Assembly (NCBI RefSeq): GCF_000385175.1
Contig: NZ_ARQJ01000027.1
Span: 100,769-164,768, forward strand
From: Salinicoccus albus DSM 19776
Lineage (GTDB): Bacteria; Bacillota; Bacilli; Staphylococcales; Salinicoccaceae
Length of the DNA: 64,000 nt
Direction of reading: 5' to 3'
Below are positions 47,862 to 57,621 of this stretch, piece after piece. The position numbers and the translations under genes were made by a program. Position 1 is the stretch's first letter. Every line of letters begins with the position of its first letter. Under the pieces are notes generated by a model, which did no database searches, was not told the origin of the DNA, and was given only the letters and a program-made list of their open reading frames with translations.

Positions 47862-49436
47862 ATGGAACAAGATAAAAAACAAAAGGGGCTGTTTCAGAAG
47901 TTTCTGGATTTTGTGGAATGGCTTGGCAATAAACTGCCGCATCCGGTCACACTGTTTGCGATTTTAGCAGGGCTGACTTTAGCAGCATCTGCCCTATTCT
48001 CATTATCCGGTGTATCTGTGGAACATCCTGGTGAAGATAATGAAACAGTTACAGTCACAAATCTTCTCAACTCTGACGGAATCAGTTACATATTTGAAAG
48101 TATGACAGATAACTTCATCAACTTTGCACCGCTTGGTGTTGTACTTGTTACTATGCTCGGTATCGGAGTAGCAGAAAGATCCGGATTGATCGGTGCTGCT
48201 CTTAAGGGGTTCGTACTGTCTATCCCCAAAAGTCTGATTACAGCCGGTCTCGTATTTGCAGGTATTATGTCTTCTGTCGCATCAGATGCCGGCTATGTCG
48301 TACTGCCGCCACTTGGGGCATTGCTCTATATGGCACTGGGCAGGCATCCGCTGGCCGGTCTGGCAGCGGCCTTTGCCGGAGTTTCTGCAGGGTTTTCAGC
48401 CAATCTGCTCTTAAGTGGAACCGATGCCATGCTTGCCGAATTGACAACAGAAGCAGCAGCTGTGCTCGATCCGGCATATGCGGATACGATAAATGTTGCT
48501 TTGAACTGGTACTTTATCGTCGTCAGTGTTTTCCTGCTGACTTTAGTCGGCTGGTTTGTATCAGATAAGATTGTTGAGCCGCGTCTTGGGTCATATAATC
48601 CAAGTGACGCGGATGAAGATGTCACAGCAGATGCCGAAGGTATCCAGAAACTTAAACCTATTGAGAAAAAAGGAATGATCTGGGCAGGTGTTTCAGTTGC
48701 AGTTGGCCTGATTCTGGCCGCCCTGCTGGTCGTACTGCCGAATTCCCCGATGCGCGGATCTGATGATTTGGGCAACTATATGGATACCATTATCCAATCG
48801 CCATTCATGGATTCGCTGGTACCTGTCATTGCGATACTGTTCTTTATACCCGGACTCGTCTACGGCATTGTGACGAGAAACATTAAAAATGATAAAGATG
48901 TCGCATCCCAAATGAGTGATACCATGGCTTCGATGGGAATGTTCATCGTTTTGGCATTTACGGCGGGTCAGTTTGTGGCATATTTTACAGAATCCAATCT
49001 CGGGATTGTCATCGGTGTTTATGGTGCAGAGCTGCTTGATACTTTGAACCTGACAGGCATACCGTTAATTATCGGGTTTATGCTTGTTACCGCAGTCATC
49101 AACCTTTTCATCGGCAGTGCGAGTGCAAAATGGGCAATGATGGCTCCGATCTTCGTACCGATATTGATGCAGCTCGGCTATTCTCCAGAAATGACTACGA
49201 TGGCTTATCGTGTTGCGGATTCCAGTACTAACATCATTACACCGCTCATGACGTATTTCGCAATCATTATTGCATTTGCACAGAAATATGATAAAAATAT
49301 TGGAATTGGAACGCTGATTTCAGTCATGCTTCCTTACTCCATCTGTTTCTTCATATTCTGGGCATTGATGCTGATTGTATGGACGCTTTTGGGTCTTCCG
49401 CTTGGACCGGATTCCCCAATCAATTATCCACAATAA
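47862..49436 (+). CDS. AbgT-family transporter (aminobenzoyl-glutamate type)
   Basis: A 524-residue membrane protein of the AbgT family with about 11-13 helices: WLGNKLPHPVTLFAILAG at the start, APLGVVLVTMLGIGVAERSG (near 87), and the second half with NLFIGSASAKWAMMAPIFVP (near 413) followed by ADSSTNIITPLMTYF. Family members import p-aminobenzoyl-glutamate or export sulfonamides. ACAGGAGG ribosome site. No abgA/abgB peptidase genes are beside it, so the efflux or a different import role is possible. It occupies the place of phoPR in related genomes. Confidence 0.88.
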   Translation: MEQDKKQKGLFQKFLDFVEWLGNKLPHPVTLFAILAGLTLAASALFSLSGVSVEHPGEDNETVTVTNLLNSDGISYIFESMTDNFINFAPLGVVLVTMLGIGVAERSGLIGAALKGFVLSIPKSLITAGLVFAGIMSSVASDAGYVVLPPLGALLYMALGRHPLAGLAAAFAGVSAGFSANLLLSGTDAMLAELTTEAAAVLDPAYADTINVALNWYFIVVSVFLLTLVGWFVSDKIVEPRLGSYNPSDADEDVTADAEGIQKLKPIEKKGMIWAGVSVAVGLILAALLVVLPNSPMRGSDDLGNYMDTIIQSPFMDSLVPVIAILFFIPGLVYGIVTRNIKNDKDVASQMSDTMASMGMFIVLAFTAGQFVAYFTESNLGIVIGVYGAELLDTLNLTGIPLIIGFMLVTAVINLFIGSASAKWAMMAPIFVPILMQLGYSPEMTTMAYRVADSSTNIITPLMTYFAIIIAFAQKYDKNIGIGTLISVMLPYSICFFIFWALMLIVWTLLGLPLGPDSPINYPQ

Positions 49437-49441
49437 AATTT

Positions 49442-49472
49442 AAAGACACAGCATCAGGCTGTGTCTTTTTCT
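49442..49472 (+). terminator. Terminator after AbgT gene
   Basis: AAAGACACAGC and GCTGTGTCTTT form a perfect 11-bp stem around ATCAG, then TTC. Confidence 0.9.
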
Positions 49473-49484
49473 ATGATTAATGAA

Positions 49485-49512
49485 TTGCTGAAATGTACTT
49501 GGCATTTATAGT
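49485..49512 (+). promoter_or_regulatory. polA promoter candidate
   Basis: TTGCTG (49485-49490), 16 bases, TATAGT (49507-49512). A second TATAAT lies at 49519-49524. One of these likely drives polA-mutM-coaE. Confidence 0.5.
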
Positions 49513-49559
49513 AGAATATAATTGAGTGACCGGAATATTGAAGAAAGAGGGCGCATTCC

Positions 49560-52160
49560 ATGAAAAAATTAATTCTGATAGACGGCAACAGTGTAGCGTT
49601 CAGGGCTTTCTACGGACTGCCGCTGCTGAGCAATCAGAGCGGCCTCCATACCAATGCTATTTTTGGCTATGCGAGACTGCTTGAGAAACTCATTGAAGAT
49701 GAGGAACCGACTCATTTTCTTGTTGCTTTCGATGCAGGCAAATCGACTTTCAGGCATAAACAGTATGAAGCATATAAAGGGGGCAGGCAGAAGATGCCCC
49801 CTGAACTTGGGGAACAGCTTGCACCCATCCGCCGTCTGATCGATGCCTATGGCATCAAACGTTATGAAATTGAAGAATATGAAGCGGATGATATCATCGG
49901 GACGTTCAGCAGACTGGCGGATGCGAATGATTTTAAAACAATCATCATTACCGGGGACAGAGACCTTACACAGCTCGCCAGTGATAAAACGAAAATCTAC
50001 TATACTAAAAAAGGCATTTCGGATATTGATGTCTATACGCCAGAATATGTGGATGAAATTTATGGTCTGAAACCACTCCAGATTATTGATTTGAAAGGAC
50101 TGATGGGGGATGCTTCAGATAATATCCCCGGCGTGCCGGGAGTTGGTGAAAAGACTGCGTTGAAACTTCTAAAAGAACATGGGACTGTGGAAGATGTGGT
50201 CGGGAATATAGGCAGCATAAGTGGTAAAAAATTAAAGGATAATCTGGAAAATCATAAAGACGATGCAATGATGAGCAAACAGCTCGCCACAATTTACAGG
50301 GAAGTACCATTTGATTTTGGTCTCGGTGAATTGCAGTTTTCAAATGATAATGAAAAAGAAAAATATGAGCTGTTTAAAGAGCTGGAATTCGACTCGCTGC
50401 TTGAAGATATGGCAGCATCCGGAGCAGAAGATAAGAGTGAATTTAATGACATACGAGCTGACGGTTTTAATGAGTTGTCTGAAGCTGTCACCATGCATCT
50501 GGAAGTCAGGGCAGAAAATTATCTTTTTAATCCGCCCGAATATTTTGCTGTCACAGACGGTGAAAAGACTTATGTGGAATCAACAGAAAATATTGACACT
50601 AAGGAACTGGAAACATTTATAAACTCAAGAAAGCGTATCAATGTCTATGATATTAAAAGACATATCGGCCTGCTCAGACAAATGGATATAGAATTCAAAG
50701 GGTTTAATACAGACATGATGCTTGCCAGTTTCCTGCTCAACCCGTCAAGAAAAGTTCTGGATGTGGCTGAAACGGTCGGACAGTTTGGCATTTCGATTGA
50801 CAGTGATGATTTTCACTACGGCAAAGGCAAGAATGCAAAGGTGCCTGCACATGAAGAAAGAGTTGAATTCCTGGCAGACAAAGTGATGGCTGTCCATCTC
50901 ATCAAGGATAGAATGGAGGCATCACTCACTGAAGACGAAATGTATGATCTGTGGATGGATCTTGAAATTCCATTGACGAAGATCCTTGCGGAGATGGAAA
51001 TCAGGGGGATAACGGTCAAACCTGAAAGTTTGAAAGAAATGGAAATTGAGATACAGGACAGGGTTGACGCAATGGAATCGCGCATTCATGAATTAGCCGG
51101 AGAATCGTTTAATGTCAATTCACCGAAGCAATTGGGTCATATTCTGTTTGAAAAATTGGAACTGCCGGTTATCAAAAAGACAAAAACGGGTTATTCTACA
51201 GCAGTAGATGTTCTTGAAAAATTGCACGATAAACATGAGATTATTCAATATCTGCTGGATTACAGGACCCTTTCAAAACTTCAGTCGACATATGTCATCG
51301 GTCTGCAGGAGGAAATAAAGAAAGATTCCAGGATACACACAAGATTCAATCAAACGCTTGCACAGACGGGGAGATTGTCGAGTGTGGAACCGAACCTCCA
51401 GAACATACCGATACGGATCGAAGAAGGACGCAGAATACGCAAAGCATTCGTTCCGAAAGATGATGCGCATGTCCTTCTTGCTCTTGATTATTCCCAGATT
51501 GAGCTGCGTGTGCTTGCCCACATCACTCAGGATGAAACGATGATAGAATCATTCACATCCAACACCGATATTCATACAAAAACAGCTATGGAAGTTTTCG
51601 GAGTGAACAAAAATGATGTGACTGCCGAGATGAGAAGGAATGCGAAAGCTGTAAACTTTGGTATCGTTTATGGAATCAGTGACTATGGTTTAAGTCAGAA
51701 CCTTGGCATCACAAGGAAAGAAGCTAAAACGTTCATCGATAATTATTTGACTTCATTCGCTGAAGTTCAGAGTTTCATGAAGACGATTGTCCAGGATGCC
51801 AAAAGGGATGGATATGTTAAGACGATGATGAACCGGAGACGCTATATCCCGGATATACACAGCAGAAACTTCAATGCAAGAAGCTTTGCTGAACGGACGG
51901 CGATGAATTCCCCTATACAAGGCAGTGCTGCTGATATCATTAAACTGGCTATGGTCAATTATGATAAATCTACTGAAGCCGGGAAATTTGATGCGGAGCT
52001 GCTGCTTCAGATTCATGACGAACTGATTTTTGACATTCCAAAAAGTCAGGTGGAGAATTTCATCCCGGTTATAAAATCAATAATGGAAGAGGCCATTGAA
52101 CTCTCAGTACCATTGGAAGTTGAATATGGGTACGGGAATAACTGGTACGAAGTGAAGTAG
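49560..52160 (+). CDS. polA: DNA polymerase I
   Basis: An 866-residue polymerase for repair and Okazaki fragment processing. N-terminal 5'-3' exonuclease (1-290) with LILIDGNSVAFRAFYG and TGDRDLTQL; a vestigial 3'-5' exonuclease-like domain (about 300-460) with no DxE motif, so probably no proofreading; and the polymerase core (470-866) with LALDYSQIELRVLAHI (near 646), RRNAKAVNFGIVYGISDYG (near 694) and QIHDELIFD (near 820). Followed eight bases later by mutM. Confidence 0.97.
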   Translation: MKKLILIDGNSVAFRAFYGLPLLSNQSGLHTNAIFGYARLLEKLIEDEEPTHFLVAFDAGKSTFRHKQYEAYKGGRQKMPPELGEQLAPIRRLIDAYGIKRYEIEEYEADDIIGTFSRLADANDFKTIIITGDRDLTQLASDKTKIYYTKKGISDIDVYTPEYVDEIYGLKPLQIIDLKGLMGDASDNIPGVPGVGEKTALKLLKEHGTVEDVVGNIGSISGKKLKDNLENHKDDAMMSKQLATIYREVPFDFGLGELQFSNDNEKEKYELFKELEFDSLLEDMAASGAEDKSEFNDIRADGFNELSEAVTMHLEVRAENYLFNPPEYFAVTDGEKTYVESTENIDTKELETFINSRKRINVYDIKRHIGLLRQMDIEFKGFNTDMMLASFLLNPSRKVLDVAETVGQFGISIDSDDFHYGKGKNAKVPAHEERVEFLADKVMAVHLIKDRMEASLTEDEMYDLWMDLEIPLTKILAEMEIRGITVKPESLKEMEIEIQDRVDAMESRIHELAGESFNVNSPKQLGHILFEKLELPVIKKTKTGYSTAVDVLEKLHDKHEIIQYLLDYRTLSKLQSTYVIGLQEEIKKDSRIHTRFNQTLAQTGRLSSVEPNLQNIPIRIEEGRRIRKAFVPKDDAHVLLALDYSQIELRVLAHITQDETMIESFTSNTDIHTKTAMEVFGVNKNDVTAEMRRNAKAVNFGIVYGISDYGLSQNLGITRKEAKTFIDNYLTSFAEVQSFMKTIVQDAKRDGYVKTMMNRRRYIPDIHSRNFNARSFAERTAMNSPIQGSAADIIKLAMVNYDKSTEAGKFDAELLLQIHDELIFDIPKSQVENFIPVIKSIMEEAIELSVPLEVEYGYGNNWYEVK

Positions 52161-52168
52161 GTGATGAA

Positions 52169-53038
52169 ATGCCTGAATTACCAGAAGTTGAACTCGTGAA
52201 ACGCGAGCTTGCTCCAAGAGTACAAGGCAGAACAATCGAAGGCACAGACCTGTCGGAGTTCGTTAACAATGGACATCGAACAGGCAGAAAAACAATTATA
52301 AAACAAGATATTGAAACATTTAAAGAATGGGTTACCGGTGCTTCAATCATAAAGGTCGGCAGGCGCGGGAAGTATATCTATTTCGTCCTGGAGAAAAATA
52401 ATGACATCTTTCATCTGGTGGCTCACCTGGGGATGTCAGGAGCGATTTTTGCTGTGGACAACATGGATGACATAGATAATGTGAACTTTAGGAAACACTG
52501 GCAGGTGGTTTTCCATTTGGATGATTCGACTTTAATGGCGTATTGTGATATCAGACGCTTCGGGGAAATGAGTCTGGCTGGCAGACTGAATGATTTTCTT
52601 CCATTCTCACGCATGGCGCCTGAATATACAGATGAAGGAAGCGCTGCTTATTTTTTGGATAGAGTCAAGGATCAAAAAAATTCTAATAAGATGATCAAAG
52701 CAGTGATTATGGATAGCACGGTAATACCAGGTGTAGGGAACATATACGCTTCTGAAGCCCTTTATGCAGCAGGGATTCTGCCAACCAGAAAGTGCGCCAA
52801 TATCTCGGCAAAGAGACTTGCTGGACTGCATCAGGAAATCATCAATGTATTTGAGCTTTCATTATCCAAAGGCGGATCAACGATTTCAGATTACAGGGGC
52901 GTTTCCGGTCAGAGCGGTAATATGCAGAACGGATTTAGTATTTATCAAAAGAAAAAGTGCGGACAATGCGGCAGTGAAGTGAGGACGAAAGTTATAGCGA
53001 CGAGGAATACATTTTATTGCACAACATGCCAGAGGTGA
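52169..53038 (+). CDS. mutM: Formamidopyrimidine-DNA glycosylase
   Basis: A 289-residue DNA repair enzyme removing 8-oxoguanine. The catalytic N-terminus is MPELPEVE (Pro after cleavage), the H2TH region includes MDSTVIPGVGNIYASEAL, and the C-terminal zinc finger has CGQCG and CTTCQR cysteines. Normal length. It follows polA and is four bases from coaE; all three are likely one operon. Confidence 0.96.
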   Translation: MPELPEVELVKRELAPRVQGRTIEGTDLSEFVNNGHRTGRKTIIKQDIETFKEWVTGASIIKVGRRGKYIYFVLEKNNDIFHLVAHLGMSGAIFAVDNMDDIDNVNFRKHWQVVFHLDDSTLMAYCDIRRFGEMSLAGRLNDFLPFSRMAPEYTDEGSAAYFLDRVKDQKNSNKMIKAVIMDSTVIPGVGNIYASEALYAAGILPTRKCANISAKRLAGLHQEIINVFELSLSKGGSTISDYRGVSGQSGNMQNGFSIYQKKKCGQCGSEVRTKVIATRNTFYCTTCQR

Positions 53039-53042
53039 AAAT

Positions 53043-53633
53043 ATGTACAGCATCATTGGATTGACAGGCGGTATAGCAAGCGGGAAATCTACAGCATCAG
53101 CATATATCAGGGAGAAAGGTTATCCGGTACTTGACGCCGACCACTTTTCCAGAAAAGCAACAGCTAAAGGCGGCCCATCTTTTGATGGCATCATAAAGGC
53201 CTTTGGGAAGGACATACTCGACGAAGACGGGGAAATCGACCGTAAAAAGCTGGGATCCATTATTTTTAATGACAAAGAAAAGAGACAGGAACTGAATGAT
53301 CTGGTGCATCCGAAAATCAGGCGGATGATGAATGAGGAACGGGACAGGCTGATTGAAAAAGGTCATGTTTTTCTGGATATCCCCCTGTTGTTTGAGAATG
53401 GCCTTGATAGTCAGTGCGATATTACACTGACAGTATATGCAGATAAGGTCATTCAGAAAAAACGGTTGATTGAACGCAATGAATTGACGGAGTCTGACGC
53501 TGAATCCCGAATCAGCAGTCAGATGCCTTTATCTAAAAAAAGGGATTTAAGCGATGTAACCCTTGATAATAATGGTTCCAGGGAGGAATTATACAACCAG
53601 ATCGATGCGTTTTTAAGCAGACTTGAAAAGTGA
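53043..53633 (+). CDS. coaE: Dephospho-CoA kinase
   Basis: A 196-residue P-loop kinase catalysing the last step of CoA synthesis. The P-loop is LTGGIASGKSTAS (residues 6-18), with VLDADHFSRKA, and the lid DIPLLFENGLDSQCD near 116. AGAGGTG ribosome site overlaps the mutM end. No terminator is seen before the gapB promoter. Confidence 0.95.
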   Translation: MYSIIGLTGGIASGKSTASAYIREKGYPVLDADHFSRKATAKGGPSFDGIIKAFGKDILDEDGEIDRKKLGSIIFNDKEKRQELNDLVHPKIRRMMNEERDRLIEKGHVFLDIPLLFENGLDSQCDITLTVYADKVIQKKRLIERNELTESDAESRISSQMPLSKKRDLSDVTLDNNGSREELYNQIDAFLSRLEK

Positions 53634-53655
53634 CATATTTAACAAAATATACTTT

Positions 53656-53702
53656 AATCTCATAATAATTGTGTTATACTAATTAAAAATAAGTATAGCA
53701 TA
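53656..53702 (+). promoter_or_regulatory. gapB promoter with two inverted CcpN-type boxes
   Basis: Box 1, TGTGTTATACT (53670-53680, plus strand), and box 2, TATGCTATACT (53692-53702, minus strand), both fit TRTGHYATAYW, the pattern known for CcpN sites in Bacillus. They face each other across 11 bases. Box 1 contains the likely -10, TATACT (53675-53680), with TTTAAT 16 bases upstream. This suggests glycolytic repression of gapB by a CcpN-like protein encoded elsewhere. Confidence 0.6.
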
Positions 53703-53716
53703 AAGGGGCGATTGTC

Positions 53717-54736
53717 ATGAATAAAGTTGCGATTAACGGTTTAGGCAGAATTGGCAGAATGGTGTTCCGTATAGCTGTGGAGTCGGAAGAATTGGAACTT
53801 GCAGCAATCAATGCGAGTTACCCCGCAGAAACCCTTGCTCACCTCCTAAACTATGACACAACTCATGGAACATGGAAGAAACGTGTGGAGCCGGAAGGTG
53901 ATAAACTGGTGATCGACGGCAGGGAAATTCTCATTACCAATGAAAGGGATCCGGAAAAACTTCCATGGAAAGAACTCGGCATTGACCTTGTGCTTGAAGC
54001 TACTGGTGTTTTCAATCATGGTGATAAAGCACAGGGGCATGTCAAAGCGGGTGCCAAAAAAGTGCTGCTCACAGCCCCGCCCAAAGGTGGAGATGTTCAA
54101 ACGATTGTACTCGGTGTCAACGATCAGGAAATTGATATCGAGAGGTATGATGTCTTTTCCAATGCCTCATGTACAACAAACTGTCTGGCCCCGGTAGCCA
54201 AAGTGCTCCATGACGAGTTTGGTATCGAAAATGGTCTGATGACAACTGTCCATGCTTATACTAATGATCAGAAGAACATTGATAATCCGCATAAGGATCT
54301 CAGAAGAGCAAGATCGAGTGCGGAAAATATCATTCCCACATCTACAGGCGCTGCAAAAGCACTGGGGGAAGTAATTCCGGAATTACAGGGTAAATTACAC
54401 GGCCTGGCCTTACGTGTACCTGTTTCCAATGTTTCCCTCGTAGATCTTGTGGTTGATCTTGAAAAGGATGTGACGAAAGAAGAAGTGAATGCGACTTTTG
54501 AAAAGTATGCTGAGGGCGGTTTGAAAGGCATTCTGGGTGTTACAGGGGATCCGCTTGTATCCAGTGATTTCAATACAGACAGCAGAAGTTCCATCATTGA
54601 CAGTTCACTGACAATGGTCATGGACGATAATAAAGTCAAAGTGCTTGCCTGGTACGACAATGAATGGGGTTACTCTGCCAGAGTTGTAGACCTGGCTAAG
54701 ACGCTGCTTTCAAAAACACTGGTGAGCAGTACATGA
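53717..54736 (+). CDS. gapB: Glyceraldehyde-3-phosphate dehydrogenase, gluconeogenic GapB
   Basis: A 339-residue GAPDH. The N-terminus INGLGRIGRMVFRI and NASYPAETLAHLLNYDTTHG is the GapB type (NADP-preferring, gluconeogenic) rather than glycolytic GapA. The catalytic Cys lies in FSNASCTTNCLAPV (near 153), with TTVHAYTNDQ and WYDNEWGYSARV. AAAGGGG ribosome site. Sits in the polA-coaE-gapB-nrdR order of Bacillales; repressed on sugar in Bacillus by CcpN, in agreement with the boxes upstream. Confidence 0.96.
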   Translation: MNKVAINGLGRIGRMVFRIAVESEELELAAINASYPAETLAHLLNYDTTHGTWKKRVEPEGDKLVIDGREILITNERDPEKLPWKELGIDLVLEATGVFNHGDKAQGHVKAGAKKVLLTAPPKGGDVQTIVLGVNDQEIDIERYDVFSNASCTTNCLAPVAKVLHDEFGIENGLMTTVHAYTNDQKNIDNPHKDLRRARSSAENIIPTSTGAAKALGEVIPELQGKLHGLALRVPVSNVSLVDLVVDLEKDVTKEEVNATFEKYAEGGLKGILGVTGDPLVSSDFNTDSRSSIIDSSLTMVMDDNKVKVLAWYDNEWGYSARVVDLAKTLLSKTLVSST

Positions 54737-54751
54737 TAAATTCATGCCAAG

Positions 54752-54779
54752 GAAGAAACTTCGGTTTCTTCTTTTTTTG
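54752..54779 (+). terminator. Terminator after gapB with UUCG loop
   Basis: GAAGAAAC and GTTTCTTC close a TTCG tetraloop, followed by seven T. A TATAAT at 54792 soon after may start nrdR transcription. Confidence 0.9.
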
Positions 54780-54832
54780 TCCATGTTGTACTATAATGAA
54801 GTATCAGTATCCCGTAAGAATGAGGTGATTTG

Positions 54833-55303
54833 ATGAAATGTCCGACATGTCAGCATCCCAGTTCCAAAGTGATTGACTCAAGGCATACTGAGGAGTATGA
54901 AGCCATCAGAAGACGCAGAGAATGTGAGAATTGCGGATTCAGGTTTACTACATTTGAAAGAATGGAGCTTTCGCCGCTTGTTGTAGTAAAAAAAGACGGG
55001 ACAAGAGAAGCCTTCAGCAGGGATAAAATAATGGACGGCCTTTTAAGAGCATGTGAAAAAAGACCCATCCCATATGACGAATTGGAGAAAAGAGCTGCTA
55101 ATGTGGAAGCTTCTCTGAGAAATTTAAACAAACCGGAAGTTTCTTCGAATGAAATCGGGGAATGTGTCATGAACGAATTGATGACACTTGATCAGGTGGC
55201 ATATGTCAGGTTTGCCTCGGTCTATAAAGAATTCAAGGATATCGATCAGCTCATGGATACTTTGAAGCACTTGACCAAAGGCAGTGATGAAGATGAACTT
55301 TAA
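54833..55303 (+). CDS. nrdR: Transcriptional repressor NrdR
   Basis: A 156-residue ATP/dATP-sensing repressor of ribonucleotide reductase genes. Zinc ribbon cysteines at 3, 6, 31 and 34 (MKCPTC ... CENC), followed by the ATP-cone (about 49-139) starting [19 protein letters not shown] 54833 follows GAGGTG. The C-terminal tail is short and acidic. It overlaps dnaB by 17 bases. Confidence 0.97.
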   Translation: MKCPTCQHPSSKVIDSRHTEEYEAIRRRRECENCGFRFTTFERMELSPLVVVKKDGTREAFSRDKIMDGLLRACEKRPIPYDELEKRAANVEASLRNLNKPEVSSNEIGECVMNELMTLDQVAYVRFASVYKEFKDIDQLMDTLKHLTKGSDEDEL

Positions 55304-56648
55304 TGAAAGGCTAAAACCAAATACCGAATTTATCATATATAAGCCGTTTAAAATGAGTCAGACGCATCTGGATGTTCTAAATGAGTTGTATCTGCCATTA
55401 ATCCAGGCGGAGGCCTCGATGATATATATTTATTTCAATGAGTCCTCCACTCATTATGAGCCGCTTGCTGTAAGATTTCACAGGGAAATTATGGATGAAT
55501 TCGGAAAACCGCTGTCCGACTTTTCAACAGAGCTTGAAAAACTGGAAGCAGTAGGATTGATCCGGTCGTATGTATCCAATGAAGCGCATGATGATCTATT
55601 CGTCTATGAAATTCTGCTGCCTCTGACTGCAGAATCATTTTTCAAGGATCCGATGATGAGTCTGTACCTTTACAACCAAATCGGACCGGATGCATTCAGA
55701 AAAAAGAAAGAAAAGCTGGTTTACCCCAAAATGCCGGGGAACGTTGCGGAAGTGACCCGAAAGTTTACAGAAGTTTTCACAACCGGTAGTACAGGAGGGT
55801 TTACGCTGCCGCAGGAAACGTTTCAAAAAGAAAGCTACTCGAGCGGCCCAAATATGGATCTGGATGATTTTGACTTTGATGTACTCTTTACCCATCTGAA
55901 AGGAACTAAAATTGACAAAGCTTTTTTTAATAAGGAAATACGCATGCTGATCGTGAAGTTGAGTGCGCTGTTCGATCTGAATGCCTATGATATTAAGCAG
56001 ATATTATTATCCTCCACAACCCAGTATGCCGGTATAGATAAAGAGCAGCTGAAATATGAAGCGAGAAGATATTATCAGAATGAGAATAACAACAAACTGC
56101 CGAAGCTGAATAATGATGTTTCATCGGAAGACAAAGGAAGCCCGTCGGATTCCTATATCAAAAATCTGGAGAACATTTCCCCGCTCGACCGGTTGAATGA
56201 CATCAGAAATTTTAATCCGAGTGATGGAGATTTAAAACTGGTCACGGATCTGATAGCGGTCACTTCATTGCCAAACGGTGTTCTCAATATATTGCTGGAA
56301 TATGTGTATCAGCAAAAGCAGGGAGACCTCAATTACCCCTATACCATGAAGATTGCCAAGGATTGGGAATCCAAAGGGATAAGGTCTGCACTTGATGCTT
56401 ATCAGTCGATCATGGATTATCGAAATCAAAGGAAAAAGGAAAATCAGCAGGCGAATTCCAAGCATAACTTTAAAGAACGTCAGGGCGAACGCCAGCCGTC
56501 CTGGATGAAGGAACATAAATCCAGACAGGGTGACAAAGAGAAAAAAACCGGGGAGGAAGATTCTAAGAAACAGTCAGGAAGCAATCAAAAAACTGCCAAG
56601 GATGACCCGGAAATACAAAAAATGATACAGGAATTCAGAAAAGGGTGA
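55287..56648 (+). CDS. dnaB: Replication initiation/membrane attachment protein DnaB
   Basis: A 453-residue DnaB of the Gram-positive type (not the helicase): it helps DnaI load the replicative helicase at oriC. N-terminal winged-helix-like part (residues 15-140) and a DnaB/DnaD C-terminal domain (about 300-390, ending [12 protein letters not shown]). The last 60 residues are charged and disordered ([20 protein letters not shown]). The start could be ATG 55287 or 55293; both overlap nrdR, indicating coupling. Confidence 0.9.
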   Translation: MKMNFNERLKPNTEFIIYKPFKMSQTHLDVLNELYLPLIQAEASMIYIYFNESSTHYEPLAVRFHREIMDEFGKPLSDFSTELEKLEAVGLIRSYVSNEAHDDLFVYEILLPLTAESFFKDPMMSLYLYNQIGPDAFRKKKEKLVYPKMPGNVAEVTRKFTEVFTTGSTGGFTLPQETFQKESYSSGPNMDLDDFDFDVLFTHLKGTKIDKAFFNKEIRMLIVKLSALFDLNAYDIKQILLSSTTQYAGIDKEQLKYEARRYYQNENNNKLPKLNNDVSSEDKGSPSDSYIKNLENISPLDRLNDIRNFNPSDGDLKLVTDLIAVTSLPNGVLNILLEYVYQQKQGDLNYPYTMKIAKDWESKGIRSALDAYQSIMDYRNQRKKENQQANSKHNFKERQGERQPSWMKEHKSRQGDKEKKTGEEDSKKQSGSNQKTAKDDPEIQKMIQEFRKG

Positions 56649-56653
56649 GCGAA

Positions 56654-57583
56654 GTGGAACCCATTAATCAGTTTTTAAAAAACTCAAAGAAAATCCGGGA
56701 AAATAATGATAAGCTCTATGAGGAGTTGATTTCTCATCCGCGGATTATTGAACTCATAGAAAACAGTGAACAGGAAATCACCCGCACGATGATAAAGAAT
56801 GATCTGCTGCAGTTGAAAAGATATACAGAACAGTCACTGGCATGTGAAAAATGCGGATCGCTGGAGAACTGCATCAATCACCCGCAGGGCTATGTCCCAT
56901 CCATCGATGTACGCGACGGCAGAATTCATATTATATATTCGGCCTGTCCAAATAAAATCAAAGACGATGCTTTCCGGGAAAGAGAGCGGATGATAGAGTC
57001 CTATCATGTGCCAAAAGATGTCAAGGATGCAACATTTGACACCGTCTTTCTGGATCCAGAGACGAACAGGCAGGATATCATTAAGAAGGCAATCGCTGCG
57101 TCGAAAGCAATCAGTGAAGGCAGGGGGACTAAAGGAATGTATATCCACGGCAGTTTTGGTATCGGTAAATCTTACCTGCTGGGCTGTATTGCAAATGAAT
57201 TAAAAGAAAAATCTGTGTCGTCGATGATCGTATATGTACCTGAAATTATTCGTGATTTGAAAGCCGGCTTTAAGGACGGGACGACAGATGAAAAATTCAA
57301 TACGATAAAGAATGCCCAGGTGCTGATGCTTGATGATCTCGGCGCGGAAGATGTTACGCCCTGGGTCCGGGATGAAGTGGTTACAGGGCTTTTGCATTAC
57401 AGGATGGTGGAAGGTCTGCCGACGTTTGCCTCTTCGAACTATTCCATGAATGAACTTTCATACCGTTACAGCAGAACTAAAGAAAATGGTGTGGAAGAAA
57501 CAAAAGCGATGCGGATGATCGAACGTTTGAGAACATTATGTGAAGAAGTGCAGCTTGAGGGTAAAAATTACCGTGATCACTGA
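56654..57583 (+). CDS. dnaI: Primosomal protein DnaI (helicase loader)
   Basis: A 309-residue AAA+ loader. The N-terminal helicase-interacting domain has zinc-type cysteines and histidine (CEKCGSLENCINHPQGY near 63, then CPNK). The ATPase part shows Walker A in HGSFGIGKSYLLG (near 173), Walker B VLMLDDLGAEDV and sensor FASSNYSM. The GTG at 56654 has AAAAGGG at good distance; GTG 56645, overlapping the dnaB stop, is the alternative. Same operon as dnaB. Confidence 0.93.
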   Translation: MEPINQFLKNSKKIRENNDKLYEELISHPRIIELIENSEQEITRTMIKNDLLQLKRYTEQSLACEKCGSLENCINHPQGYVPSIDVRDGRIHIIYSACPNKIKDDAFRERERMIESYHVPKDVKDATFDTVFLDPETNRQDIIKKAIAASKAISEGRGTKGMYIHGSFGIGKSYLLGCIANELKEKSVSSMIVYVPEIIRDLKAGFKDGTTDEKFNTIKNAQVLMLDDLGAEDVTPWVRDEVVTGLLHYRMVEGLPTFASSNYSMNELSYRYSRTKENGVEETKAMRMIERLRTLCEEVQLEGKNYRDH

Positions 57584-57586
57584 CGC

Positions 57587-57615
57587 TTGAAATTTCGTTA
57601 GTGCTCGATTATAAT
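57587..57615 (+). promoter_or_regulatory. thrS promoter
   Basis: TTGAAA (57587-57592), 17 bases, TATAAT (57610-57615), giving a start near 57622 at the head of the T-box leader. Confidence 0.75.
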
Positions 57616-57621
57616 AGATGT

